12,763 nt of DNA from Trichomonas tenax (lineage: Eukaryota > Parabasalia > Trichomonadida > Trichomonadidae), in contig JALKBU010001315.1 of assembly GCA_023091735.1 (NCBI GenBank), forward strand, positions 1 to 12,763. The letters are read 5' to 3'. A model generated the notes under the pieces. That model searched no databases, was not told the origin of the DNA, and was given only the letters and a program-made list of their open reading frames with translations. The position numbers and the translations under genes were made by a program. Positions 1-7,632 of this stretch are shown here, one piece after another (positions within the stretch are counted from its first letter, which is position 1; every line of letters begins with the position of its first letter).

Positions 1-22
1 AATTGATGATTTCACACATACT

Positions 23-1534
23 ATGACTGGAATCGTTAATGGTTTAGAGGATAGTATAGGTGTTACCAATAATGCACTGAATCAATTCACGACTTTCGTA
101 AATGAAACTAACAGAACAACACAGAACACAATTTCAAGTGTTGAATCATTAACTGGTCAGGTAATGGATAGTCATTTAAGTCTATTTCAACGAGTTCAGT
201 GGTTCTTGCAGAATTTATCACATGTTGGTACTAATGTCATACCTCGTAGTGTAAGATTAAGAGCTGTTGATGAAACAACTGAAGAAGAAATACATGAACT
301 AACAATTGCTGAAAAATTTAATAAATTATATCCTCGTTACGGTGTGTTATTAAATTATATCAATCAAGTTATAAAAGATAATAACATAACGTTTGAAGGT
401 ACAGAAAGAAATAATGATTTAACTATTACTTTCACTGTTGCTGAATTGTTACGTCAGATGTGTTTAATTAATGATAATTTAACGTCTTTCACGAAATACC
501 CCGATGATCACGACACCGCTTTTTTAGAAGAAACACAAGAACAAACAAATATAAAAGTGGGCAAAATATATACTCAGGAAATAGATATTAATGATAAAGA
601 TTTAGTGACCGAATTAAATAATAAGGCAAATGTCAACCATGAACATCAAAACATCGAACGCTTAACGGTTCATGAAATTAAGGGATTTATGAAAGAAGGA
701 AGAGAAGGTAAAACAATGAAAAATGAAGATGGAACGGAAACTATTATACCATCGGAACCTCCTACATATGTCGTTCCTGAATTCACGGATGGATTGCAGA
801 CAAATGGTATAATAATTAAAAACAATAATGAGATAATTGATGTTCAACAGTCATTAAACAATAAAGCTGATAAAGTAATAACTGATACCTTAACATCAAA
901 TTTAGCGAATGTTAAGAATGCACTGAATGATAAAGCAGATAAAGAACAATTAGATTATAACACTCATGAACTATCGTCAAGAATTGAACAAGGAATCATT
1001 GACGTTAAGAATGAATTAAATGATAAAGCATCGACGTTAGATTTGACAGAAGCATTAAATAAAATTGAAACAAAGGCAGATAAAACAGAAATTCAAAATG
1101 TTAATGATGATGTGCAAACAATTAATAACACATTACAAACTAAAGCAGATAAAACAGAAGTTCAAAAAGTTAATGATGATTTGACTTATAACATTCATGA
1201 ATTATCATCGAGAATTGAACAAGGAATCATTGACGTAAAGAATAAATTAAATGATAAATCAGATAAAGAACATACACACGAAATAACAGATATTAATGGG
1301 TTAAACGAAAAATTAAATGAAATCGACACAGCAATAAACGCAAATGAAATTAAAGTTGATGATGTAATAATTAAGCAAGTATTAGGAACAGATGCGCCTT
1401 CAACTAATCCTGAAACTAGTGTTTGGAATTTATTAAAAACATTCAATAGAGAAATAATGAATTTAAAGAAGGATGTATTAAATTCTAAATATGAATTATT
1501 AATGACAATTTATGGTATAGGGTTTATTAAATAA
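23..1534 (+). CDS. Coiled-coil, fibre-like repeat protein, probably from a Maverick/Polinton-type element
   Basis: The product is 503 residues, Lys/Asp/Asn-rich, with no signal peptide or membrane segment. Residues 1-60 look like a coiled coil and about 85-190 look like a mixed helical region. From about residue 200 to 450 there are heptad-like repeats punctuated by NNKA, NDKADK and TKADK units and by HEHQN and HTHEITDINGLNEKL, wording familiar from phage tail-fibre and fibre-like proteins. Residues 351 and 374 begin two near-identical 23-residue units, and a ~22-codon block recurs 77 codons apart. The frame is open to the window edge, so the N-terminus could lie further upstream. A TCACA motif 9 bases before the ATG favours this start. 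Codons are far more AT-rich than in the housekeeping genes here. Similar fibre-like proteins are carried by trichomonad Mavericks (recollection, not searched), so a capsid spike or attachment role is inference. A cytoskeletal-type coiled-coil protein is the alternative. Confidence 0.7.
   Translation: MTGIVNGLEDSIGVTNNALNQFTTFVNETNRTTQNTISSVESLTGQVMDSHLSLFQRVQWFLQNLSHVGTNVIPRSVRLRAVDETTEEEIHELTIAEKFNKLYPRYGVLLNYINQVIKDNNITFEGTERNNDLTITFTVAELLRQMCLINDNLTSFTKYPDDHDTAFLEETQEQTNIKVGKIYTQEIDINDKDLVTELNNKANVNHEHQNIERLTVHEIKGFMKEGREGKTMKNEDGTETIIPSEPPTYVVPEFTDGLQTNGIIIKNNNEIIDVQQSLNNKADKVITDTLTSNLANVKNALNDKADKEQLDYNTHELSSRIEQGIIDVKNELNDKASTLDLTEALNKIETKADKTEIQNVNDDVQTINNTLQTKADKTEVQKVNDDLTYNIHELSSRIEQGIIDVKNKLNDKSDKEHTHEITDINGLNEKLNEIDTAINANEIKVDDVIIKQVLGTDAPSTNPETSVWNLLKTFNREIMNLKKDVLNSKYELLMTIYGIGFIK
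965..1262 (+). repeat. Internal direct repeats in the fibre-like gene
   Basis: A block of about 66 bases starting at 965 (encoding HELSSRIEQGIIDVKN and following residues) recurs with few changes at 1196, an offset of 231 bases or 77 codons. Between the copies, a second unit starting at 1073 (encoding KADKTEIQNVNDD) recurs at 1142, an offset of 69 bases or 23 codons. Both offsets are multiples of three, so the repeats keep the frame. They look like recent duplications lengthening a coiled-coil shaft. Confidence 0.85.
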
Positions 1535-1543
1535 GTTTATGTT

Positions 1544-1759
1544 AAAATTATTTTTTTCAAATTTCTACTTCATAAATCCCTTTCGCTTTCTTTCTTAGTT
1601 AGTTAGTTACTCATAAATTATTTTTTCTAATTTCTGAATAAATTTCTCTCATAACCACTAAAATTAATTTTTCAAATTTCCTTACCCCACAAATCCTTTC
1701 GCTTTCTTTTCTTAGTTAGTTAGTCATAAATTATTTTTTTTCAAAAACTGAATAAATTT
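1544..1759. repeat. Twofold imperfect tandem repeat, ~100-bp units
   Basis: Unit 1 (1544-1645) and unit 2 (1660-1759) share, in order, an AAAATTA(A)TTTTTTCAAATTTC start, a CAAATCC/TAAATCCC word, CTTTCGCTTTCTTT, a TTAGTTAGTTAG run, TCATAAATTATTTTTT and CTGAATAAATTT. The period is about 116 bases. The repeat sits just after the stop of the fibre-like gene and has no coding potential. Its role is unknown; it may be a 3' flanking repeat of the mobile element. Confidence 0.8.
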
Positions 1760-1926
1760 TATAAAGTCAATAGTTTCAAAATCAATTTTAACGTTAATTT
1801 TGTAAGTAATTCAAAAATTTATTTTCTATATGGGGGACCCTAGTTTGTAAAACTAACTCTATCGGTAAATATTAGTATTAATAAATTATTCGTTTTGTAA
1901 TTTGCGATTTCAGTAATTATTTAAAA

Positions 1927-1975
1927 ATAATGTTCGCAGAACTCGTGGTGAAGTCACGAGGGATGCGAACATTAT
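1927..1975. terminator. Strong 49-nt hairpin between convergent genes (possible 3'-end signal)
   Basis: A perfect 12-bp outer stem pairs ATAATGTTCGCA (1927-1938) with its complement at 1964-1975. A symmetric 3x3 internal loop (GAA/GGA) follows, then a 6-bp inner stem CTCGTG/CACGAG (1942-1947 with 1955-1960) and a 7-base loop. It is the most GC-rich structure in a very AT-rich region. It lies between the plus-strand gene ending at 1534 and the minus-strand reading frame whose TAA at 1972-1974 lies inside the stem. A transcript 3'-end or poly(A) role is inference. A recombination site or a small structured RNA are alternatives. Confidence 0.5.
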
Positions 1976-2245
1976 ATAACTAACTTCTTTTCAATTTCTG
2001 CTAATTGTATTTTTATTTTGTTATTTTCGCAAATTTCGAAATATTTGAAAATTTTTTCTACTAGGGCTGAATCATGACAATAGATATTATGTCTAACAGG
2101 CGGTTTATATTGTATACTTTCAATGCTGTTCATGATTTGTATCAACTTCATGCAATAATCATGACTAGGTGGCTGTTCAAACTGAAATAATCGTTATCGT
2201 CCGATTCTCCCCCGGCCTAAAGGGAACTTGCATCTTTTCGAACAT
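1972..2245 (-). pseudogene. Degraded minus-strand gene fragment, convergent with the fibre-like gene
   Basis: Two overlapping frames look coding. One starts at an ATG at 2245 (MFEKMQVPFRPGENR, to a TGA at 2179-2177). The other is open from 2193 to the TAA at 1974-1972; it encodes 73 residues and contains RLFQFEQPPSHDYCMKL near its start and KIQLAEIEKKLVI at its end. Neither is complete, which suggests one frameshifted gene whose C-terminal part is best preserved and helical. I do not recognise the family. Position and convergent orientation suggest it belonged to the same mobile element as the fibre-like gene. It could instead be two unrelated chance frames, though the composition looks protein-like. 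Confidence 0.45.
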
Positions 2246-3092
2246 CTGGGTAATTTAATAAATGTAATCAAAACATGCTTAGAATTATAATGAATATGTT
2301 TATGAATATGTTGATACATTGCAAGGCTTATAAATATAAATTACTTTGGAATCATTTTGATAAAACCTTTAAACTTCTGAATGTTTATAGCATAGCTTAA
2401 GATTTTCGAGTTGAATTCAAATTTTCAATTCCGAGCGGCATATTCTTCATTTTAAGAATTGGGAAATATAAGAACTTCAAAAATTCAAATTTTCACATTT
2501 TCGAGATATCCATAGTATGAAAATATCATTTTTCGCGCTATTTTTGCAAAATAACAATTCAATTATTGAAGTCAAAATGAAATTGTTTATGATCCGATTT
2601 TGGCCATAAACATACCATAGATAGGTCATTAATCGCTACAAAACATATTATCGCTATTTATCACATTTTTTAACAAAAATAAAAAATTTAGCAAAAATGA
2701 AATACGTTTTCTTTGATATTTGAACTTTATATATGATGTTATTGCTATATTTCGAAAATTGTCGGTTTTTATTTTTTGAAAAATGGAAATTTGATTTTGA
2801 TTGATACTTCGATTTTATACAAGATAGAAATGCTATATTTTGAAAATCAATGCTTTTTAAAATTCGAAAAAAAAACAAAAATTAAATTGACCTAAAATTT
2901 TACAATAACATTATATGTTATTTCTAATTTCACATTTGAAACAGAAAATGTTTCTTAAATTGATTTTAAATCGAAATATAGCATTGGCATAGCATACAGA
3001 TTCTAAATATGTTGAAAATTTGAAAAATTAGAGGAAAGTTGAAGAGAAAAAGTGAGATGCCAAATTCGTGTCAATTTGCCGCCACAATTTTG
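2246..3092. other. AT-rich spacer between element-like DNA and the adaptor gene
   Basis: No convincing gene is visible. The stretch is AT-rich with many short words such as TTCAAATTTTCA and GAATATGTT. A word close to TGCTATATTTCGA occurs near 2743 and again, slightly altered, near 2831, and its reverse complement lies near 2970-2983 (TCGAAATATAGCA). This makes a loose inverted repeat of about 12 bases with arms roughly 220 bases apart. No clear terminal inverted repeat or target duplication marking the end of the upstream element was found. Confidence 0.5.
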
Positions 3093-3100
3093 TCAATTTT
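3093..3100 (+). promoter_or_regulatory. Initiator-like motif of the AP-3 mu gene
   Basis: TCAATTTT, with its A at 3095, lies 11 bases before the ATG at 3106. Trichomonad genes usually have a TCA initiator and a very short 5' leader, so this spacing supports 3106 as the start instead of the upstream ATG at 3052. The base after the A is A, not the usual pyrimidine, so the match is imperfect. A similar TCAATTTG lies at 3071. Confidence 0.45.
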
Positions 3101-3105
3101 TAAGA

Positions 3106-4278
3106 ATGCTGAAAGCGATTTTCGTTGTTAACAACGAGCCAATTGTTATTGTATCGAAATACCAGGTCCCACCAAAGACAAACGAGCTGACTGAAGAAGC
3201 CTGCAAGTGTATTCGCCTTGCTTTCAAGCCAAATGAGTTCAAACCGATCGTTCACACGCCTCCACACACGTTTTTCCTTAGACAGACAGGCGAAGTGTGG
3301 CTTGTTTGCGTCGTTGAAGGCGATTCTCAAGCGATGATGTACACATCGATGCTTGAAAGACTCGAAGAAATTTTGAATCAGTATATCGAAAAGCCATTGA
3401 CCGATTTCGGAGTCAAAGACAACTTCGCGCTCATCTACAGACTCATTGATATGTTCATTGATTCGAGTTTCCCGTTCGTTGATGACTACAATGGCTTAAT
3501 GCAGTTTATCGCGCCAAAGAACGTAGAAAAAGGCACTTTGAATCCACTTGCGCCATGGAGGGCCTCAGGACCGACGTATAAGAAGCAACAGGTCCTTCTT
3601 GATACAACAGAATTCATAGATTATATGGTTGGACTCAACGGAAAAGTCGATTTGGCACAAGTTAGGGGCGAAATCGTAATGCAGGCGGATCTCAATGGTT
3701 CTCCACATATCTCTCTTAACTGGAAAAACTCTCCTTTGTTTGATGATATCGCATTCCATCGCTCTGTCGACTATCAGGCTTATATGTCTTCGAAACGCAT
3801 TGACCTCATCCCTCCGCAGGGAAAGTTTACGCTAGTTACGTACAGAATGCAAACACAAGCGAAACCTCCGCTCGATATCAAAGCTATAGTCACGCCAACG
3901 AGGGGAAAGCTCGATATTAGGCTTACAGTCAACGTCGAGAAGCAAGCGAACGATGTAGCGATCAAATTCGACATTCCTGGAGCTCGCGATTCGACACTTC
4001 AGACAAAAACCGGCGAAATTGCGCTCGGTTTCGAGAACTGCACGTGGAAGATCGGACGCATGAAACCAGGAAAGCCGGCCGAACTCACAGGAGCTGTTGG
4101 TTGCTCTGAAGATTGCAGACAGTGTGTTTTTATCGTTTCATTCAACCAGCAGGGACTCGTCAGTGGTTGTGAAATTACAGGCCGTACTCTCGAAGGCGTC
4201 ACCGACAATTCTTTATTTGTCGGATCAAAGAATATTGTCAAAAACGGAAAGTTCCAGATCCGCGCTGGCATGGCATAA
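3106..4278 (+). CDS. AP3M: AP-3 complex mu subunit (adaptor medium chain)
   Basis: The product is about 390 residues from the chosen start MLKAIFVVNN; an upstream ATG at 3052 would add 18 residues of non-family sequence. The N-terminal third is the longin-like domain (start to about residue 135). The mu homology domain follows from about residue 165 and begins near PWRASGPTYKKQQ, comparable to the PWR-x-YxxNE region of mu chains. Later motifs are DDIAFHRSV, IDLIPPQGKFTLVTYRM and a C-terminal VKNGKFQIRAG, which match AP-3 mu better than AP-1 or AP-2 mu. Mu subunits sit in the heterotetrameric adaptor and bind tyrosine-based sorting signals; AP-3 works on Golgi/endosome-to-lysosome traffic. Length is a little below the usual 415-440. 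The gene is intronless, with moderate codon bias, and its stop overlaps a TAAA signal. Assignment to AP-3 over another AP is likely but not certain. Confidence 0.85.
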   Translation: MLKAIFVVNNEPIVIVSKYQVPPKTNELTEEACKCIRLAFKPNEFKPIVHTPPHTFFLRQTGEVWLVCVVEGDSQAMMYTSMLERLEEILNQYIEKPLTDFGVKDNFALIYRLIDMFIDSSFPFVDDYNGLMQFIAPKNVEKGTLNPLAPWRASGPTYKKQQVLLDTTEFIDYMVGLNGKVDLAQVRGEIVMQADLNGSPHISLNWKNSPLFDDIAFHRSVDYQAYMSSKRIDLIPPQGKFTLVTYRMQTQAKPPLDIKAIVTPTRGKLDIRLTVNVEKQANDVAIKFDIPGARDSTLQTKTGEIALGFENCTWKIGRMKPGKPAELTGAVGCSEDCRQCVFIVSFNQQGLVSGCEITGRTLEGVTDNSLFVGSKNIVKNGKFQIRAGMA

Positions 4279-5379
4279 ACTATTTAAGATCCTATTATAC
4301 TACATTGCATTTTCTTTTTGATAAAATTATATTTCTTAAAGTTTCATTTCACATATATTTAACCACTAATTCTTCTTCCTCTAGAATATCTATTTCATGA
4401 ACATTTTTGTGATTTTGTAAAATACATATTTTGATCAATTATATTAATTGATTTGATCAAGTAGTATCCTATAGCCATAATATAATTCAAAAGAGAATGA
4501 TAATTATGATAGTAAAATAGTTAAAACACAACTTTTATGATGAGATTGTGCCCCCGAAATTTCTATTAAAATTCAGCACCAAATTCATACCATATTATAC
4601 ACTCAATGCATATATGTCATTTGTAGAATTTCAAGAAAATCTATCAGAGGATTAGTGATATAATTGACACTCATGAAAGACTAGTTTTATATAAACGTTT
4701 CGATAATTTTTTAATTTTTTTTTTATTAAAATTGTAATTTGTTAGGTATATTCGCAATGTAGAACAATAATAAATAATACATTATAATATATTTTAGCAA
4801 AGTTTTATGTTTATATAGTCAGCGTTTAGAATTTAATGGACACCAAAAAGTTCAAAAATAATTTCGCATTTTTTTGTGCAAAATTCTTGATACAGTCCTT
4901 GGTTGGACAACAATATCATATTTCAATGATGTAGTCCATTTATGTACTCATATCAATGCCAACTCCCGAAATCGAAAAAAGTGTTAATTTTTTGAGAAGC
5001 GTAAAATGACTCATTCATCTATAGTGCTGTGGCCTTGATTCTTTTTCCAATAATGATGAAATCTGAACGAATTCGAAATTACATTTCAAAAACCCTCTGT
5101 AGGAAACTCCTAATAATAACATATTTTGTTTATATCTTGTAGTCTGTCATAGTGTAGAACTGGCAATCTCTAAATTTTAGTAAATTTCAAGATCCAAAAT
5201 TTGGAAAATTTAGGTATATGTTTTTTAAACGCAAACCTCATGCTGTGTGATGGATACGTGAAATCCAACACGCTAAGGTGCAATAACAATATGAAAAAAA
5301 TGTCGAAATTAAATTTGCAATTTTGATTTGTTTTTAAGTATACTTATACCCATAGATACTCATTCAACTGTTTAATACA
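4279..5379. other. AT-rich intergenic spacer, no gene seen
   Basis: About 1.1 kb with no frame that looks protein-coding on either strand. Just after the adaptor stop is TAAACTATT, the same nine bases that follow the leucyl-tRNA synthetase stop. At 4431-4460 two copies of the self-complementary TTGATCAA flank a short AT core, giving an imperfect palindrome with an extra TTGAT. Nothing else stands out. Confidence 0.6.
4431..4460. repeat. Imperfect palindrome with two TTGATCAA arms
   Basis: TTGATCAATTA at 4431-4441 is mirrored by TAATTGAT plus TTGATCAA ending at 4460. A perfect palindrome would result if one five-base TTGAT were removed from the right arm. It is non-coding, in the spacer downstream of the adaptor gene. 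Function is unknown; a chance AT-rich structure is possible. Confidence 0.5.
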
Positions 5380-5571
5380 TTAACAGTCTCCTGAAATCCT
5401 TGAGTCATACTCTGGGCTTTTTACAGTGAGAGTATGTGATCCGATCATTTTTTTAAGATTTTCAATATTTGAGATTTTCCACTTATTTCCATGTATTTTC
5501 TCAATGCAAATTAGTGTCTTTGAGGAAGAAATGAATAATATTAGTAATAATAGAGTTTGAATTTGATACAT
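5380..5571 (-). CDS. Short ORF with signal-peptide-like N-terminus (uncertain)
   Basis: It encodes 63 residues. The start MYQIQTLLLLILFISSSK has a clear hydrophobic core, so taken alone it would be a secreted peptide or the truncated N-terminus of a surface protein. The remainder (IGSHTLTVKSPEYDS near the end) is hydrophilic and unrecognised. It overlaps the open frame trailing from the RhoGAP pseudogene (to 5541) in another frame and lies directly downstream on the same strand. It may therefore be the frameshifted 3' end of that pseudogene, with the hydrophobic stretch arising by chance from AT-rich codons. No good initiator motif was found before the ATG. I favour neither reading strongly. 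Confidence 0.3.
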   Translation of the reverse strand: MYQIQTLLLLILFISSSKTLICIEKIHGNKWKISNIENLKKMIGSHTLTVKSPEYDSRISGDC

Positions 5572-5684
5572 GGTAAATAAAAATTCATTTCATGAGAAAT
5601 TTTGTTGCGTTGGACATCGCATGTGCTCTTCTGTCCCAAGTTTCCTAAGAGCCTCTCGTAATTAGGGACTCCTAATTCGATAGA

Positions 5685-6410
5685 TCAACACATTTTCCTA
5701 TTTTCAAAAGATTCATCTTTAGAGTTCGAGTTAGATCTCTTTATAGTGACATTGAAGAACTCTGGAGTGATTGTTTTAAAATAATTGTCTTCAAAATTCT
5801 TCGATGTAATAAATTTCTTCATTGAGATTGAATAACAACTGAAAAAGATCTTTTTATAGTTCTTTAACATCACGGGAACGACTTCAGTGTTTGTTACGTA
5901 TTCTACATTCTCTTTATCTACAATCAGTGTTGGAGCAAAAATTACCGACAGATCATCTCCGTTAACGTTAGTTATCGGTTCATACCTTGCGAATAGCTTG
6001 AAGAAAGCCATTGTTCTCGATAAAAGAAGAAAATTAGGTTTTGGAATTTTCTTAAGGTAATGACGTATATATACATAAGGTTCTTTATCACAAGTCTTAG
6101 CTGACGGTATTTCCTTTCATTTGGATATGAATTTATCTTCCAAAATGTGATTTGGAATATTTTCCAAAAATCTCATGATTATCGCCGCAACAATATGTGG
6201 AAATGTGTTTTCATTGAATATGCAATCTCCTGATGCTTCAATAACGTGTATGAATCTCTCAATTTCTCTTTCATTTCCCGGAATTTTGAAGATATCGGCG
6301 CTCAAGTTTGATTTCGTCAGCAGAAGCTTGAAGCACTTCTCTAGAAATGGCTGAACAACGCGAGAATAGCGTTATGCTAAGGCTGTAAGAGGAGTTTTTA
6401 AAACCCCCAT
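5685..6410 (-). pseudogene. RhoGAP-domain protein, decayed by in-frame stops
   Basis: One reading frame runs 242 codons from an ATG at 6410, interrupted by TAA at 6374-6372 (codon 13) and TGA at 6119-6117. It carries the order of a Rho GTPase-activating domain. GVLKTPLTALA is close to the family start. Then come VVQPFLEKCFKLLL and ADIFKIPGNEREIERF (compare the family GIFR-x-SG block), then HIVAAIIMRFLENIP (compare LLKLYLRELP), then LKKIPKPNFLLLSRTM, and finally DDLSVIFAPTLI (compare NLA-x-VFGPTL). The usual catalytic Arg of GIFR appears as Lys (FKIPG), so even an intact product might be a poor GAP. Both stops can be explained by single C-to-T changes (CAA or CGA ancestors). No indel is needed. 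After the TGA at 5687-5685 the frame stays open to 5541 and still looks protein-like, so that stop may be a third lesion. RhoGAP genes are a large family in trichomonads. Confidence 0.8.
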
Positions 6411-6424
6411 AAAAAATAATTGAA
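6411..6424 (-). promoter_or_regulatory. Initiator-like motif retained by the RhoGAP pseudogene
   Basis: On the minus strand TTCAATTATTTTTT leads directly into the ATG at 6410. The A of TCA is at 6421, so the leader is 11 bases, nearly the same motif and spacing as before the AP-3 mu (11) and LeuRS (12) genes. The promoter may therefore still be intact although the gene is broken. Confidence 0.4.
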
Positions 6425-6430
6425 AAAATT

Positions 6431-7598
6431 CATTCAAAATTTTAAATCAAAATCTAAAATTACATTCCAATTATTCTATATATATCATATTTTTCATTAA
6501 ATCGTTAATTATAAGAATTATTTGATGTTATTATTATGTAGGTATGATTTATTGGTAAATTTTAAGTTTGGAAGAAATTACCCGAAGTTTACAAAAAGAA
6601 AAGCTCTATATTAATGGCTGATTTAAAAAAGAAAATTTCTTATCAAAACCCAAAAAAATGTTAATTTTTTGTTTTCTGTGTGGGTGGATAAATGTCGAAA
6701 ATCGCAAGTTCTTTTTTTCCCCAAAATTAAATTCTATTTTAATTGATATTGTTATACATTCAGATAACGGCAGCTCGAATCATATGATCATCAATAATTT
6801 TTGATTACACTTTTGAAGGTCTGGCATATGACAATTCGATAATAATACTTTTGCTTTATATTACCATACTATTGTTTTTAACACATAGACAAATGCGAAC
6901 AAATAATTATTGAATATCTCATCACATCAAGTGCAATTTTGAATGACATAAATTGTAAAGTGCTCTCCATATAATATTAAACATGTTTTAATACGCAAGT
7001 ATACTTTAAATCCAAGAATTATTGTTTGATTGTTGATCTTAAACTTGATTCCAATGTTTCGTGTCTCTTTTATAATCACAATCATCCTATGAAAAAGTTA
7101 ATTGTTTCTTATAGTTACAACTTCGAACACACATTGTTTCCTCAATATACAATTCGATCAATCTAAAATCACCATGTGAATATACAAAAATGCACTAAAT
7201 TCATGTGGGCACAATATTTCAAAAACTACAAAAGATCAACTAACAATATTTCAAAGTTTAGGAAATACTATATGAGAATGAACAATAGCACTTTATGTAT
7301 GCAATATATTAATGCTTGTGAAAGTAAATTATGAATGTCTAAACTTCAAAACATGATTTGAAATTCCATAAAAAATATATTTGTGTTTAAAGATCACAGA
7401 ACTTAGAATATAATTCTATTAGAAGAGTGTTGTTGATTAATAAAATAAAATATATATGTTTACTAAGAGATAATCAAGAAATCACACATAAAGAGAATTT
7501 TCTGATGTAAATCCGCGCAATTTCCTCTAAAAGGCCCAAAAAGGACACTGTTCGAATAAAATTTACTATTGGGAGAATTTTGTAGAAAATTTTAGCTG
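6431..7598. other. AT-rich intergenic spacer upstream of LeuRS
   Basis: About 1.17 kb between two divergently oriented genes, the RhoGAP copy on the minus strand and LeuRS on the plus strand. No coding frame, tandem repeat or strong hairpin was seen. It must hold the upstream promoter elements of both genes, but none could be named with confidence. Confidence 0.6.
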
Positions 7599-7626
7599 TC
7601 ACTTTTGTTACACGGCCGTCAATTTC
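7599..7626 (+). promoter_or_regulatory. Two initiator-like motifs of the LeuRS gene
   Basis: TCACTTTTGTTA begins at 7599 and fits the first eight positions of the trichomonad initiator TCAYTWYTCATTA, but implies a 32-base leader. TCAATTTC begins at 7619 and gives a 12-base leader, the typical length, but has A instead of a pyrimidine after the TCA. Either could be the transcription start; both support the ATG at 7633. Confidence 0.5.
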
Positions 7627-7632
7627 AAAAAA

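Noticed and set aside
1927..1975. Hammerhead-type ribozyme in the hairpin
   Set aside because: The conserved CUGAUGA and GAAA core is absent on either strand.
1..2250. Complete Maverick element with terminal repeats
   Set aside because: Only one plausible cargo gene and one remnant are present, and no polymerase, integrase, capsid, terminal inverted repeat or target duplication could be found.
2654..2878. Minus-strand 74-codon ORF rich in Phe, Lys, Ile and Ser
   Set aside because: It is low-complexity AT-rich sequence with no family resemblance and no initiator, and lies in a repeat-like spacer.
3052..3105. Upstream in-frame start of the adaptor gene
   Set aside because: The extra 18 residues have no counterpart in mu subunits. 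An initiator-like TCA lies inside them, 11 bases before the chosen ATG.
4097..4321. 74-codon plus-strand ORF overlapping the end of the adaptor gene
   Set aside because: It lies out of frame over conserved mu-domain sequence and is most simply a shadow frame.
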